The notes: generated by a model not told the origin, from the sequence alone. 64,000 bases of DNA from Cyrtodaria siliqua (GCA_037043455.1 JAWPHD010011238.1:1-64000), one strand, 5' to 3'; counted from the stretch's first letter, positions 1 to 12,514 are shown. Numbers and translations are program-made.

Positions 1-2162
1 TACTTTATAGGTGCATTGCCCTAGGTGAGAGGAGGATTCCTATTGTTTTTGGGGTCAGTAGGTCAAATTCACTTTGACCTTATATAGAAAGATGCATTCA
101 TAACGATACACCTACACTCATGAAACTCATGTAAATTGCCTATGGTGAGTGGAGAAATCATAATGTGTTTGGGGTCAAAGGTCAAAGGTCAAAGGTCAAG
201 GTCACCACACCTTGTATGGAAGTATGAATTCCACATGAAAACTTTAAAACCGTAACACCTACACTCATGAAATTTCATATGTTCATCGCCCTTGTTGAAA
301 GCAGAAACCCTATAGCTTCTGGGGTCAAAGGTCAAGGTCACTGACTTTATATGGAAATATTAATTCCGCATTCTAACACCTACAGTCATAAAACCTCATA
401 GGTATATTGTCCTAGGTGAGAGGAGGAACCGTATTGCTTTGAGGGCCAGTAGGTCAAAGTTCAGGGTCGCAGTGACCTTATATGTATGTATGCCTTCCGC
501 ACAATAACTTCAAAACAATAACAGCTACACTCATAAACCTTCATAGGTACATTGCCCTAGGTGAAAGGAGGAACGCTATTTCCTTTGGGGCAGTATGTCA
601 ATGGTCAAGGTCACTGTCACCTTATATAGAAAAATGCATTCCTAATGATAACTTCAAAATTGAAACACTTATATTTTTAAAACTTCATACATACATTGCC
701 CATGGTGAGTGGAGAAACCCTAATGTGTTTGGGTCAGTAGGTCAAAGGTCAAGGTCACCATCACCTTATATGGAAATATGAATTCTACATAATAACTTCA
801 AAACCCTGACACCTACACTCATGCAATTTCGTAGGTTCATCACCCTCGTTGAAAGCAGAAACCCTATTGCTTTGGGGGTGAAGGTCAAGGTCACTGACCT
901 TTTATTGAAATATGAATTGCGCATGATAACTTCATAACCGTGACATATACACTCATGAAACTTCATAGGTTCATTGCCCTTGTTGAAAACAGGAACCCAA
1001 TTTCCTTTGGGGCCAGTATGTCAAAGGTCACAGTCACAGTGACCTTATATAGAAATATGTATTCCACACAGTAACTTAAAAAACGTAACACCTACACTCA
1101 TAACCTTCATTGCCCTAGTTGAGATGAGGAACCCTATTGATTTTGGGGCCAGTAGGTGAAAGGTCAATGTCACAGTGACCTTATATGGAAATATGCATTC
1201 CGCACAATAACTTTAAAACCATAACACCTACCAGCATAAAACTTCACACTCATAAAACGTCATAGGCACATTGCCCTACGTGAGAGGAGGAACCCTTGTT
1301 GAAAACAGGAACCCAATTTCCTTTGGGGCCAGTATGTCAAAGGTCACAGTCACAGTGACCTTATATAGAAATATGCATTCCACACAGTAACTTCAAAACC
1401 GTAACACCTACACTCATAACCTTCATAGGTACATTGCCCTAGTTGAGATGAGGAACTCTATTGGTTTTGGGGCCAGTAGGTCAAACGTCAAGGTCACAGT
1501 GACCTTATATGTAAATATGCATTCCGCACAATAACCTCAAAACCGTAACACCTACACTCGTACAACTTGATAGTTACATTACCCTAGGTGAGATGAGGAA
1601 CCCTATTGATTTTGGGGTCAGTAGATCAAAGGACAAGGTCACAATCACCTTATTTGGAAATATGAATTCTGCATAATAACTTCAAAACCGTAACACCTAT
1701 ACTAATAAAACTTCATAGATACAGTGTCCTTTGTGAAAGAGGGAGACCTATTGATTTTAGGGCCAGTAGGTTTAAGGTCAAGGTAACAATGACCTTATAT
1801 GGAACTACGCCTTCCACAACATAACTTCAAAACCATAACACGCACTGTAACTTGTAACTATTAGACCTACAGTTTTGAAACTTTACAGAAATAGTACCCA
1901 TGTTAAAGTAACAAGCCCTATTGATTTTAAGCTTAGTAGGTCAGATTTCAAAGGTCACTGTGACCAGATCGTAACAAATTCCTTCCCAGCTGTTATTCAT
2001 GAGCTATATGATCTAGTCTTGAAACTTTATACAAATATTGCTCATGGTTAAACAACATCCCCTATCGGTTATGTTTTTGTTAAAAGGTCAAAGTTAAGGG
2101 TTATATTGACCTGACACCTAGGAAATTATTAGGAAACGGGCGTGTAATGCGGCCCTCTTGTT
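1..2162 (+). mobile_element. Helentron-like element family A, array plus 3' end, cut by window start
   Basis: About 13-14 degenerate monomers of roughly 150 bp run head to tail. Recognisable blocks recur in order: AACACCTACACTCATGAAAC, CATTGCCCTAGGTGAGAGGA, GGGGTCAGTAGGTCAAAGGT, CAAGGTCAC..TGACCTTATA and GGAAATATGCATTCC. The run ends with GGAAACGGGCGTGTAATGCG followed by GCCCTCTTGTT. The same terminus closes the copy at 53340, and its first part is the inverse of the left end at 43646. Non-autonomous Helitron/Helentron elements with a tandem core are known in bivalves (pearl and HINE-type elements). No transposase is encoded. The left end lies outside the window. Confidence 0.72.
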
Positions 2163-2277
2163 ATTTAATATTATACCTGCAATTTTAAAACTTTATGCAG
2201 ATAGTAAACATTTTGCAACAATGACCCTTTTCAATTTGTTATGGTAAGTAGGTCAAATGTCAAGGTCACTGTGACCT
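1491..2277. promoter_or_regulatory. Nuclear-receptor type motifs in array monomers (three perfect inverted repeats)
   Basis: Perfect 13-base GGTCAnnnTGACC inverted repeats lie at 1492-1504, 1953-1965 and 2264-2276. Those at 1491-1505 and 2263-2277 extend to the 15-base AGGTCAnnnTGACCT. Near misses occur in most other monomers, and a direct AGGTCAAAGGTCA (DR1) is at about 733. The match to the estrogen-response-element and DR1 consensus is directly visible. Any receptor binding is inference. The last site lies just beyond the element terminus at 2162, in a further decayed monomer. Confidence 0.35.
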
Positions 2278-2289
2278 GATAATGTTTGT

Positions 2290-3095
2290 TTTCTTTGGCT
2301 GTTAATCGTCTCGCCTACTCTTTTTCGAACTTTTTCGAGAGCAGTTCTTCAACGTGCTAATGCTATGGCTCGAGATCTCCCAGAAAACAGGACCAAGTAC
2401 TTAAAATCCCATCCGAGGTATTGCATACGTTCACAGTACCTTGTTTGATAAGGAACTGAGTGAGTGCGCTCTTGTGCGCTTGAAAGCATACTGGGAATCG
2501 AAACCGGAACCTCTGCGCCGAGAGGTAAGAATGCTAAACAGTCGACCATCCACAGCTTCATTGAACATATGTTTACTACATCATACATGGTATAACCATA
2601 TGCCAAGAAATAAAGTGTTTATAGCGTTTTTCTTATCAACTAGTCAAATACACTGTGTATGGTGTATGTTGTAGGGCGTGTATTTTTTTGTTGTTGAAAG
2701 AAACATGTATATATTGAATAAATACTAATATGTAATTTTATGTTTAATGATTGCTAGACTGTTTTTAATTAATGCTTCTTTGATTTGTTGATTACATGTA
2801 TTTCAATAGTGTGTTAAGCAAAGTGAAACGATATGTGTCTGTATCTTTTTGTTCACGATTTAATATATAGATTTTACGGCTGTCTTTACCGCTTTATTTC
2901 TTTAAAATAACACAATGTCATGTACAACTTGTATTTCGAGATCTCTGAACAAAAGCCTTTAGATAAAACAAAATTGACTGAACACCCATCGACGTGAGAA
3001 TCATGACTCTTATGGTAGTATGTACCTACCATACAGCCATGATATTCTCGTGTGGTTACCGGGGTAGAATACAACCACTGTAATCTTACTAACAC
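2290..3095. other. Unassigned AT-rich sequence
   Basis: No gene or known repeat recognised. A short open stretch near 2350-2450 has no recognisable homology. An imperfect hairpin with ATGGTAG/CTACCAT arms centres near 3030 (about 2997-3054). Confidence 0.4.
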
Positions 3096-3099
3096 ACTG

Positions 3100-3411
3100 T
3101 CACATACAGAGTGGGTAGGACCCCACCCACATTCATATTCATTTTGCAATTTTTAATCATGCTAATTCAAGGTCTTTATCATGACTCCGCATATGCAAAC
3201 GTGAAGCCTGGCTCCATCGTAAATGGAGTGTCTACTTTAGAATTTGTAAAAACTCTGCAGTTCAGCAGGTAAGAAGGTTCTAAGCCCATTCTCCATATTT
3301 TATCTTGATGTAAATGCAGGATGAGCCTGGCACGTTTATTCCTGTTAGGTGCCATATAATCTTTCATGTGTTGGTGCGCCTTAAAACCCAATTCAATTCA
3401 ATTTAATTCCT
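3100..3411 (+). repeat. Dispersed ~300-bp repeat, copy 1
   Basis: Shares an ordered set of blocks with 15478-15840 and 56692-56955: TTCATGTTCATTTTG, AAAGGTCTTTATCAT, GAATTTGCAGCAACTCTGCA, GTTCTGCAGG and GAGAAGGTTCTAGG. This copy finishes with an AATTCAATTCAATTT tail like that of the SINEs here, which suggests a retroposed 3' region. The minus-strand ORFs over the copies align with one another (a shared CRV..NS.V core) but match no protein I can name. Confidence 0.6.
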
Positions 3412-5314
3412 TGACCAGAATGATAGGTAGGACACCGTACCGACTTTTGGAAGACATTGTGCAATGCCAGTATGAACAACTTCCGTATTTCAATAGAAAA
3501 ACACTTAAATACATGAACCACACGTGCTTGCATACACTCCCAATACAGAAGAATATCACGCCGATCAAGCATGTTTTTATAAGCCACTCAGTATTTTCAG
3601 CCATTTTGGTATTTACATTCGCCACTCCCGTTTGATCTTTGTTCCGTATTTGAAACTTAACCCCTCCCAACTGGTGCACAAAACCGCAATATACGATAAT
3701 CGGAAAGTCACATGTGTGTTGTGGTTGTTTTAAGTTGAATGTACCGTCATATGCCAAATAACATTTGACCAAAACCATTTAAACTTGGCATACATATTTA
3801 TCATCAATACACAACCGTATGTGTCAAGCACCATAACTATGTTATGCATTTTACCAGAATTGATTTGATTTAGTAAAATTGACGTGTGTGTATTTCTCTC
3901 TTAAATGTTTGTCCATACACACGTATTAACCATTAAGTATTGAGTTACATCTGTGGATAGTTTCCATAAGTATCCACAGTCCGCTTTATCTTGTTCTAAT
4001 AAACAAAGTAGGCGGGACAAATTTATCCATGCACGTCCACCGTAAAAAGTGACTAAGTGTCTTAACGTATGCAATTGGGCAATCCAATAAATAGAATGTA
4101 GAGCTTCTGTAAGGAAACACGTTTATTTAACCTGCATATGCGTGTAATTGTCGGGTAGCCATTCCCAGTAAAACCGTACAATGAATAATAAGTTATGAAC
4201 ACTCTTGTACTTCATTTTGGATGGGATAAAAAATCATCGTTTTTCAAAACTGTTCTGTAGCTAAACTGTTTTTAAACTGTCAAAGGTTAGTCAGTTTCGG
4301 GTTAAATTAAAATTCGCGTCCATAGTTTCATTGGTAGTGATTAAACGTAAAGTGAATAAATTGACAAAACATATTGAAACTTTTAGTATTGTTGCTTTGG
4401 GGCAAATTAATGATTTTTTAGAAATTATCCCAAATCTCGGACTCTTTTTAATTAACAGAACAATGTATATCAACATTTTGTTCTTTCATCTAATGCAAAA
4501 TACCTGTTAATGTCCAGCTTAATGCAAACATTGCTTAAACAATAAATCTAAAGTGATTCCCAACGAGACAAAGTGGAGAATATAATTTATGTGTAGACGA
4601 GTATAACATTAGACGACAACTATAAGTATACAGATTTTGAAGAAACTAACCCGCCAAATAAAAGCAAAATTACACTACAAAACTGTTTACCACAACTCTA
4701 TCCAGGTGTTCCGGTCATATAATAATGTATATGTGCCGATTAAAAGTAAAGGTTTATTGACGGGTTATAAAAATACTCGTCATTGAATATGAGTAAAATA
4801 AAATTATGAGTTGGCAAGCGGTATTCATATTGTGTCTATAGAGTTTGGATTCTCAAAATATGTAAGTTATTGTATACACCTCATCGTCGGTAGGTTTAGA
4901 AACGGTGTACATATGATGTAAACATGTGGCTGTTAATGTCGGGTTATTCCTTTAAATGCTAACTAGAACTATAACTGACGGTGATAATTACCCAACTTTT
5001 GAAATGAAAGCCACATAAAGTTCATTAAACAATATTAGAGTGGCACATTCTAAGTCAACTAAAGGACAATAATTCTATAATAATCACCAATGTTTGATGT
5101 AACGGGACATAAAGTCATCAGTTGTAATGATGAGTACATGACTTTTGGGGACAATCCACTGGAAACCGAGTAAAATAATGTGTTACGGGAAATTATACAA
5201 TATTTAGAGTGAACATTATACAATATTTAGAATGAAAATTACTATGTCAAAATTCGAAACTGTTTGAGAAATGCAAGTGATAAACAGGTGTTACGGGGCA
5301 TTATACATTATTTG
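3412..5314. other. Unassigned sequence
   Basis: Strongly AT-rich with no recognisable coding region. A short duplication of ATTATACAATATTTAGA(A/G)TGAA sits at about 5203-5235. ORFs at 3366-3778 overlap on both strands and show no family signature. Confidence 0.4.
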
Positions 5315-5800
5315 AATATGAGAAAATTGGTCCTATAGAAATTACAGCACCCAAATGCAATAACACCGTAAGTCCGCACTGCACCACAAACAGCAATTAA
5401 ATATACAATGAAAATGACCTTACACAACCCAAAGGGTGGTAAACACAGTGTTACCGACTTGAAACGTTTAGTAGACAATATGGCATACTGGTTAGCTTAA
5501 ATCGAGTTAATGTGTACTACACAACCTCGCTATTATCATGTCTGTAGCGCCCAAATTGACAAGACAGTGCAAGTAAAAGTACTTCCCATCAAAAGGAAAT
5601 CTCTAACAATAAAGTCCAGAGAAATTAGCAATCGATACACGTATATGCATAAAAGTATAAAATATACACAATTAGAAACACCTCAGGATGTATCCAGAAT
5701 TGTACTGAACAACCACAGCAGAAACAGAAACCCAATCTGTAGGTTACCACCAGACAATCTGCGGGACGAAAGTTTTATGATCCCAAAGGGTGTACTCAAT
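5315..5800 (-). mobile_element. Penelope-like element 3' UTR fragment (family 2)
   Basis: Reverse complement of the 3' UTR of the element at 48.6-51.5 kb. Shared blocks include GGTAACCCTGTCTTCACC-like, GCTAACCAG(T/A)(A/G)GGCC-like, GATGGGA and CAGGATGTATCCAGAAT, all in the same order but inverted. The copy is 5'-truncated and keeps no reverse transcriptase sequence. An ORF on the plus strand here (5510-5803) is fortuitous. Confidence 0.75.
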
Positions 5801-6119
5801 TAGGCAATCAACAATGTGTGATATAAATGGACATAAGGTCATCAGTTGTTATGTTCTTTCCGTTTGATCTTCGTTGTTACTACATCAATCTCTTCTGTAA
5901 ATGATCCATCCATTTCATGGTACCTGAATGAAATGCACTCCAAGGCATACTAATATTAAAATATATATTTATAACACAGAATTTGGTTTTATTGTATTTG
6001 CAAATTTAGAAAAAAGTCATATAATCGCGAGATATGTTTCCGTCTGTAGATAACATTTAAAATGGATAAATAAGAGGCCCAAGAAGGTCTGTGGACGCTC
6101 TACTTGCTAAAGATAAAGT

Positions 6120-7140
6120 TTATGTATAACGGACCATAACTCTTTCAAAAATCATTCAATCGGAACATGGCGATGATATATGTAACTAGGCTTAGTACTG
6201 ACCATCCAAGTTTCGTTGAAATCCATCCAGAGGCTCAGGAGAAATTGTCTGTACAAAGTTGGTGTATGTATTAAAACCTTTAATGGGTCATAACTCTGCC
6301 AAAATGCATTTAGCTGGAACACGACAATGAAATGCGCAACTAGGCTTGGTACTAATCATTCCTGTCAAGATTCGTTGAAATCCGGCCAGGGGATCAGGAG
6401 AATTAGCTGGGACAACGTTTGTGCATTAACACTTTAAAAGGTCCAAAATTCATTCAACCAGAACATGGCAATGACAGGTGCAACTAGGATTGGTACTGAT
6501 CATCCCCGCCAAGATTCGTTGAAATCCGGCAAGGAGTTCATAAGAGACTAATCTGGACAAAGTTTGTGTATCAAAACATTTAAATGGCCATAACTCTGCC
6601 AAAAATCATTCAACCGGAATATGGCGATATATGCACAGCTAGGCTTGATACTGATCATCCTTGTCAAGTTTCTTTTGAAATCCGGGCAAGGGTTCAGGAG
6701 AACTAGCCCGGAAAATGTTTGTGTATCAAAAAAAAAAAGGGCCATAACTCCGCCAAAAATATGTAAACCGGAACACGACGATGATATGCACAACTAGGCT
6801 TAGTGCTGATCACGACTGCACAGTTTTGTTAAAATCCGTCGAGGAGTTCAGGAAAACTAGTCCAAAGTTTGTGCATTAAAACCTTTAAAGGGCCATAACT
6901 CTGCCAAAAAACATGCAAGTGGCACACGGTGATTTTATGCACAACTAGACCTGAAACTGATCATCCCTAAAAAGTTTCATTTTAAATCCGGCCAGGGGTT
7001 CAGGAGAACTAGTCAGGACAAAGTTTAAAAGAGCCACAACTCCACCAAAATCATTCAACCGGAACACGGTGACTATATGTACAACTAGGCTTGGTACTGA
7101 TCATCCCTGAAAAAGTTTCACTGAAATCCGACCAAATGTA
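6120..7140 (+). repeat. Tandem array of ~150-bp monomers, about 7 copies
   Basis: The unit begins GGCCATAACTCTGCCAAAAA and passes through TCATTCAACCGGAACA, CTAGGCTTGGTACTGATCAT, GTTGAAATCCGGCCAGG and GGTTCAGGAGAACTAG. Units start near 6133, 6285, 6448, 6588, 6743, 6890 and 7030. Such monomers are common in bivalve genomes. The array runs straight into the family B terminus at 7437 and is probably the tandem core of that element; a matching left end is not visible. Confidence 0.8.
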
Positions 7141-7437
7141 GGCCCTTTCGTCTTAATGAGGCCAAAATATAGCATATTCAGAAAATCAAGCGTCATAACT
7201 CCGGTGTGAATTGTTCAATTTGGCTGGTTTTCGAACTTCTCCGAGCTTTCATTGATATTTACAATCTGATAAAGTTTGGTAAAGATCGAATGAAAAATGA
7301 AGGCCTCTTTCCTTAACGAGGCGAAATCCCCACATTGTTTTAGCCTTGTTTTCTGATGGTATATACTGGCTATATAATTTATTATTCTCTGAAAAAATCG
7401 AATAGTCGAGCTGCGCTGTTCTCCGACAGCTCATGTT
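7141..7437 (+). mobile_element. Helentron-like element family B, 3' end
   Basis: A different monomer (GGCCCTTTCGTC..., TTGATATTTACAATCTGATAAAGTTTGG) is followed by CTGATGGTATATACTGGCTA, then TCGAATAGTCGAGCTGCG and the terminal hairpin GAGCTG..CAGCTC with CATGTT after it. The last ~95 bp are nearly identical to 56200-56293. The 3' terminus is placed by that match. No coding capacity is visible. Confidence 0.68.
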
Positions 7438-8620
7438 TAAGGCATAACGTCTACAAATTTCTAGTATTTGTTACACAATATAAAAACAAATAGTCGCGTA
7501 TTATGTTGATAACGTTATATATGTTTTGCATTGCTTATAGGAGTCTGGAGAGTGTCTTAAATTAATGATGCAGCAAAATACATGACTAGTTATACATTAA
7601 AACTGTCGCGTTCACACATAGAAACTTATGCTCCAGTAAAATAATACATAAACAAACTATAAAAATTCGCAATCATACATTACGTTATAAATTTCTAAAG
7701 ACACTGGTTAGAGAAAATACGTTGACCATTAAAGGAAGAGATACATCATAATCTACATAGTTAACATTTAAAGATGTAGAAACAAATATTTTAAAAGCAC
7801 TTACATAGTCAAATGTGTATCCCTCTTGAATACTTTGGGCGTGTTTATTTAAACAGAAAAAACATTTATCGAGCAGAAACACAACCTTAACACGGGTTAT
7901 AGTGGCATATTAATATATCTATGAAAATTACAAACAACATGAGAAATGGATTTGAAGAAAGTTTACTTCGGATTTTTTAAAAATAAATTCGTCTGCTTTG
8001 AAGAATAGACAAGCATACTGTGTCTATTGAGACTTACACATTGTATAGTAATACCTGTTATGTCGCATGTCATATAAGACAATTAACACTTAACACACTC
8101 ATCCGGTGGGTGATATAATAGGTTACCGTTAAAGGGGTATTATGTTCTTCTCGTCCAACAACATTGTTTGTTAGTCGGAGAAAATGACGGAGAAAAAATT
8201 ACGTGGAGGTTTGTTAAATTTCACTGGCTGATATATTCATGCCTGGCGATACGACAATTAAAGAGTGTTAGACTTGACTTTACAATCATACATCTTATGT
8301 ATGGCCAAACAGGCAATCGATATTATAACAAATACCGGAGAAACAATTGGATTTAAAGTCAGCTTAGCTAAATTTGATGGCGTTTAAAACACGTTTATTA
8401 TTGCCCGAGGGAAAACACGTTGATAAAATATATACATAATATGTTATTGGTAACACGTTTTTGTATATCTAGAACATTAACACATTTTGACATAAAATCT
8501 GTGTGTCAGCAACGAAATTCACGAAATTTAATTCCTACTCGTATGATTTTACAGAATCTTACCGGCCCTACCTTTAGAAAAACAACTTAAGAGAGTTAAC
8601 AGAGGAACACAGAGGATAGC
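7438..8620. other. Unassigned AT-rich sequence
   Basis: No coding region or known repeat recognised. ORFs at 7685-7882 (minus) and 8168-8356 (plus) are short and carry no motif. Confidence 0.4.
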
Positions 8621-8624
8621 GAAG

Positions 8625-8770
8625 TAAAACTCATATCTGAATTTCACGGGTTCGATCCTCACTGGCATCATTGGATTTTGTCAGTGGGTCACGGGTAAGT
8701 CATTTATTTCCTTATCCTCGTCCAACGGATGGGGACATCAACCGGATTGTCCTGTATATAATACTGGAGT
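8625..8770 (+). mobile_element. tRNA-derived SINE fragment
   Basis: A pol III B-box-like GGGTTCGATCCTCACTGGC at about 8650 is followed by CTTATCCTCGTCCAACGGAT and GGGACATCAACCGGA. This is the same order as in the complete SINE at 31267-31582 (GGTTCAATCC, CCTCGTCCGTCGGATGGGGA). The 3' part is lost. Confidence 0.55.
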
Positions 8771-9003
8771 CTTTACTATGGGCATTTAAATTTGTTTCAT
8801 AGTAAGACAATATCACGGCTCGGGAATTTCTATGTATTATTCTCCTCTCTCTTGGGATATCTACGTGAGTGACCTGAGACAATGTGCTGATTAAACAGTT
8901 TTTCAGAGAGAAAGCGACGATTTTTTAAACTTAAAACAGTATTCGGGTGATAGTGTTCAGATTTCTGCTTGTGTTTGTATTTGGGAAAACATGGCGGACT
9001 TGT

Positions 9004-9605
9004 GAGAGGTGTTGCGCCTTATATTACCTCTCATGAACAGACTCAATACAACCTAGTCTGCTAATTTTCTCTCTTGTTTGTGTTCGTTGATTCCAGGTGA
9101 TCCCCTTTTCAGAATTTATTGACATTCACACTATCGTTTATTTAGTGCTGTGTGGCGACTGTAAAAAGTCGCACCGGTTAAAAATCAGTAGTGCTATTAC
9201 TTGCTGGTTCTTTGGGATAATCAAGCCCAATATATGTGGCTTTCAAGTAGAATACCGCTTACGCCGCTGCTAGTGGGTGTGCTAGGTGTTGAACATTATA
9301 ATTACTGTTATTAATAGACTCAGTAACCGAGTCTGCTACTTTTCTTTCTTGTTTGTGTGTGTTGCTTCCAAGGAATCCCCTTTTCAGTATGTATTGACTG
9401 TCACACTAGCGTTTGTTTAGTGCTGTGTGGTGGCTATAAAAAATCGCTCCGTGGGACTGCAAATTGGTAGTGCTATTACTTAATGATCCTTTGGGATCAT
9501 CAAGCCCAATACAGTTGGCTGTAAAGTAGAATACTGCTTAAGCCGGTGCTAGGGGGCGTGAGAGGTGTTGCATCTTATATTACCTCTGATGAACAGACTC
9601 AATAA
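9004..9605 (+). repeat. Tandem duplication, ~280-bp unit, about 2.1 copies
   Basis: GAGAGGTGTTG..TTATATTACCTCT..GAACAGACTCAATA occurs near 9005 and again near 9558, with a diverged version near 9281. In between, CTTGTTTGTGT, ATCCCCTTTTCAG, TTAGTGCTGTGTGG and CATCAAGCCCAATA recur at the same spacing. No ORF spans the unit. It is not related to the other arrays in the window. Confidence 0.8.
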
Positions 9606-10444
9606 ATAGAAAACTCCAAGCCATTCACAAGTGGATTACAGCAAAATGTGACGACCTATGAATACAATAATTGCTTCGTTACTGATTATTCGTATTCAAA
9701 GAATACATAGTAACTTTCGTCGTATATTTACGTTCACACCGGAATACTTTTTTTATTATTATCACTTGCGAGTTTGTATGTTTAATATCCAGCTCCATAA
9801 CATTGACCATTTCGCACCGAATAATATTCCACACAAACACGACATAACTTAAACACAAAGCTTAATATAAAAATAACACAATTACAATGAAACAACTGAC
9901 AGTGGTGAGGCTGGAACATATGAAAGAAATCCGCATTGAAAATAAGATTGAAGTGAGAGACCATCAGTGAGAAGTGAGACATGAGAGTGAACCAAATGCG
10001 AGATCCCTTTTCATGATGTATTAAAAGTGGATGAATGATCATATATGTACGTTTGATAATAAACATCAATTGATATAATTTCTCATTGATTCACACACAT
10101 ATTTTAATCCTATTTAATTTGATTCTGTAAATAATATCATAATTTTAATAGCTGAAAATATGCAGATCTGTATAATGCCAGCTTATAAAATGGTTGTACA
10201 TGCGCACATGTACGTTCAGTCTTATGTTTTTGTAATGGAAGCTACGATTCGATAATATTTCATTTGAACAAAAACAATGATAAGAACACTGTCTAAACAA
10301 AATACACAGTGTGCATTACACCCAAGAGGTGCTCAATCTTCACTCCATATATTTACGTTATTAAAGATGGGTTTAGCACAATACAAGGCAATGTTTACAG
10401 TTTATGTTTATTGGAATATATTGGCCACGGCTTCAACAAAATAA
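9606..10444. other. Unassigned AT-rich sequence
   Basis: No recognisable coding region or repeat. ORFs at 9658-9852 and 9782-10069 overlap on opposite strands and show no motif. Confidence 0.4.
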
Positions 10445-10600
10445 AATATAAAACATATTCATGTACTTTATGAACCCTGGGTACAGCAGTTCCCAAAGAG
10501 AAATGTACCTAATATAGAAGATAAAATGTGTAGTTAATTAAACATATGTATGTACTTTATGAACCCTGGGTACAGCAGTTCACAAAGACAAATGTACCTA
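10445..10600 (+). repeat. Direct duplication with ~92-bp period
   Basis: ATGTACTTTATGAACCCTGG followed by GTACAGCAGTTCCCAAAGA occurs at about 10460 and again at about 10552, with AATGTACCTAAT after each copy. Confidence 0.8.
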
Positions 10601-10924
10601 ATTGAAAGCTCTTGCATTGAAAATGTCAAAAATTCTTATTAACTACACAATAAGTAATATTCCATTATGTATGACTGGGTATGCGATCACATGCGGTAAT
10701 AACTACTGCAATTATCAAAGTAATCAAAATGTGTGTTATGCCATGCATCCCAAAATGTACAGATTGTGTACAATAAGGTCAAACTTATTGCAGTATAATT
10801 AGGCCATGGTCATACATATTACAGGTAATGTACAATTGGGTCAAGCATATTACGGAGCATATTATAGAATATGTGCAGTTAGGACAAGCATATTACAGAA
10901 TATTACAGAATACAAATGTATATA

Positions 10925-11310
10925 TAATTAGGTCAAGCATATTTATATAGTATCACATAATATGTATATTTACGTCACTGATGTAACATAATATGTGTAA
11001 TTAGGTCAATAATATTTACATAGTATCACATATGTATAAGTACGTCACGGATGTAACATAATATGTATAATTATGTCAAGCATATTTACATAGTATGACA
11101 TAATATGTATAATTACGTCACGGATGTAACATAATATGTATAATTAGGTCAAGCATATTTACATAGTATCACATAATATGTATAATTACGTCACGGATGT
11201 AACGTAATATGTATAATTAGGTCAAGCATATTTACATAGTATAACGTAATATGTATACTTACGTCACGGATGTAACATAATATGTATAATTAGGTCACGC
11301 ATAGTTACAA
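10925..11310 (+). repeat. 73-bp tandem array, about 5.5 copies
   Basis: Each unit holds AATTAGGTCAAGCATATTTA, CATAGTATCACATAATATGT and ATAATTACGTCACGGATGTA. Units begin with (A/T)GGTCAA near 10931, 11003, 11074, 11147, 11220 and 11293, a spacing of 71-73 bp. Divergence is low, so expansion looks recent. Each unit carries TTACGTCAC, which read in reverse is a GTGACGTAA CRE/ATF-type site. No coding potential. Confidence 0.88.
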
Positions 11311-11329
11311 ACAATTACAGATAGGCATA

Positions 11330-12210
11330 TTGTATTACAGATGCCAGGTGTGATGTTGTCGTAAACAAACATTGATATACTCAGTGTGTGGAGGATGGGA
11401 TGGAATATATATGTGAGGCGTACACAACTGGGTAGGTATTATTGTCATTTTACTAATAGTATGTTACTGTTAAGCTGTCATCGCGCATCGTCAGTCTGTT
11501 CTTCTGTACTATATCCTAAAAACAATTGGAATTAAGTAAGCTACCTTTATACTATTCTACCTTTGTTTGAGGTCCAAGATGCAAGAACCCAAACCAATAT
11601 AATGCTTCATCTTCGCATGCTACAGCATAGATTGGTCACTGTGTACAACAATGAATTTTCGGATTAGTGAAGACCGTGTTACCAAGTGAGCTACATTGGG
11701 ACAGTTATGTAATACAAGGCATACTATAATCAAAACCTAATGCGTTAATGGATGTCAAATATAAGGGTGTGATCCCAGCGATGTTTACAAACAATAAAGC
11801 TATGCACATGTTGTTATGTATACATTTCACTGAATAAAAACCTGGCAGTTATTTGTTTATGCTCAGTATTTGCTTTACTTACGTTAATACTTAGAAACTA
11901 CTGCATTCCTCTGGTAGTACAATTTCATTTAAATATACCAGGGTGGGTGGGGCGGGGACGGCACTATTTTACACCCCGCCAATATATTTTATTTTAACAA
12001 ATCAAACCACGCCCCATGTATGCGTTAACCCAATCGCCAATATATTAACAATTAAAAGTGCGTTCTCGCAACATTCCTGGGTGAAATTAAATGAAATAAT
12101 ATGATACTGTATAATAAATAAATTGAGATTATATACGGTACGTTTATACTGCAGTTTTGGTTTTTTTAAGATGTCTACCATTTCCGAAGAACATCAACTT
12201 GCCTTAGTAG
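11330..12210. other. Unassigned sequence
   Basis: No coding region recognised. GGGTGGGTGGGGCGGGGACGG at about 11941 is a short G-rich island in AT-rich surroundings. Confidence 0.4.
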
Positions 12211-12211
12211 T

Positions 12212-12420
12212 AATTTTGGTATTCTTAGCCTCGTCCGTTGGGTGTGGACGTTAACCAGACGGTCCCTTTATAGGACCCTATTCTTGGAACAGGTTAAAGA
12301 AACACAGGACTCTAAAAATAGAGTGTAAGAGTAGGGGTTCCCGGATTACTATGTAACATTCCATCTTTCTGGGGCGGCTTTAAATAACCTATACATTGAT
12401 GAGACTTTAAACAACATTTA
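12212..12420 (+). mobile_element. SINE, 3' two thirds
   Basis: TTAGCCTCGTCCGTTGGGTG, GGACGTTAACCAGACGGTCC, AAGAGTAGGGGTTCCCGGAT, TCTTTCTGGGGCGGCTTTAA and AACAACATTTAAATCAATT follow the order of the complete SINE at 31267-31582. The tRNA-like head is missing. The ~90 bp after it match the sequence after the SINE fragment at 59.8 kb, so both probably derive from one larger duplicated segment. Confidence 0.75.
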
Positions 12421-12514
12421 AATCAATTAAATAATTTGAACACTTGTTTTATTGCTGCATGAACCGTCTGTATAAATGCAATTTGACAAAATATTAACGC
12501 AATTATGCCAAAAC

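Noticed and set aside
2349..2674. Overlapping ORFs with a coding-like look (ARDLPENRTKYLKSHPR)
   Set aside because: Too short, stops soon after, opposite strand also open; no family recognised.
5510..5803. 97-residue ORF on the plus strand
   Set aside because: Lies wholly in an inverted Penelope 3' UTR; homologous regions at 14.8 and 51 kb do not keep the frame.
10925..11310. CRISPR-like array
   Set aside because: The repeats are contiguous 73-bp units without unique spacers, in eukaryotic sequence.
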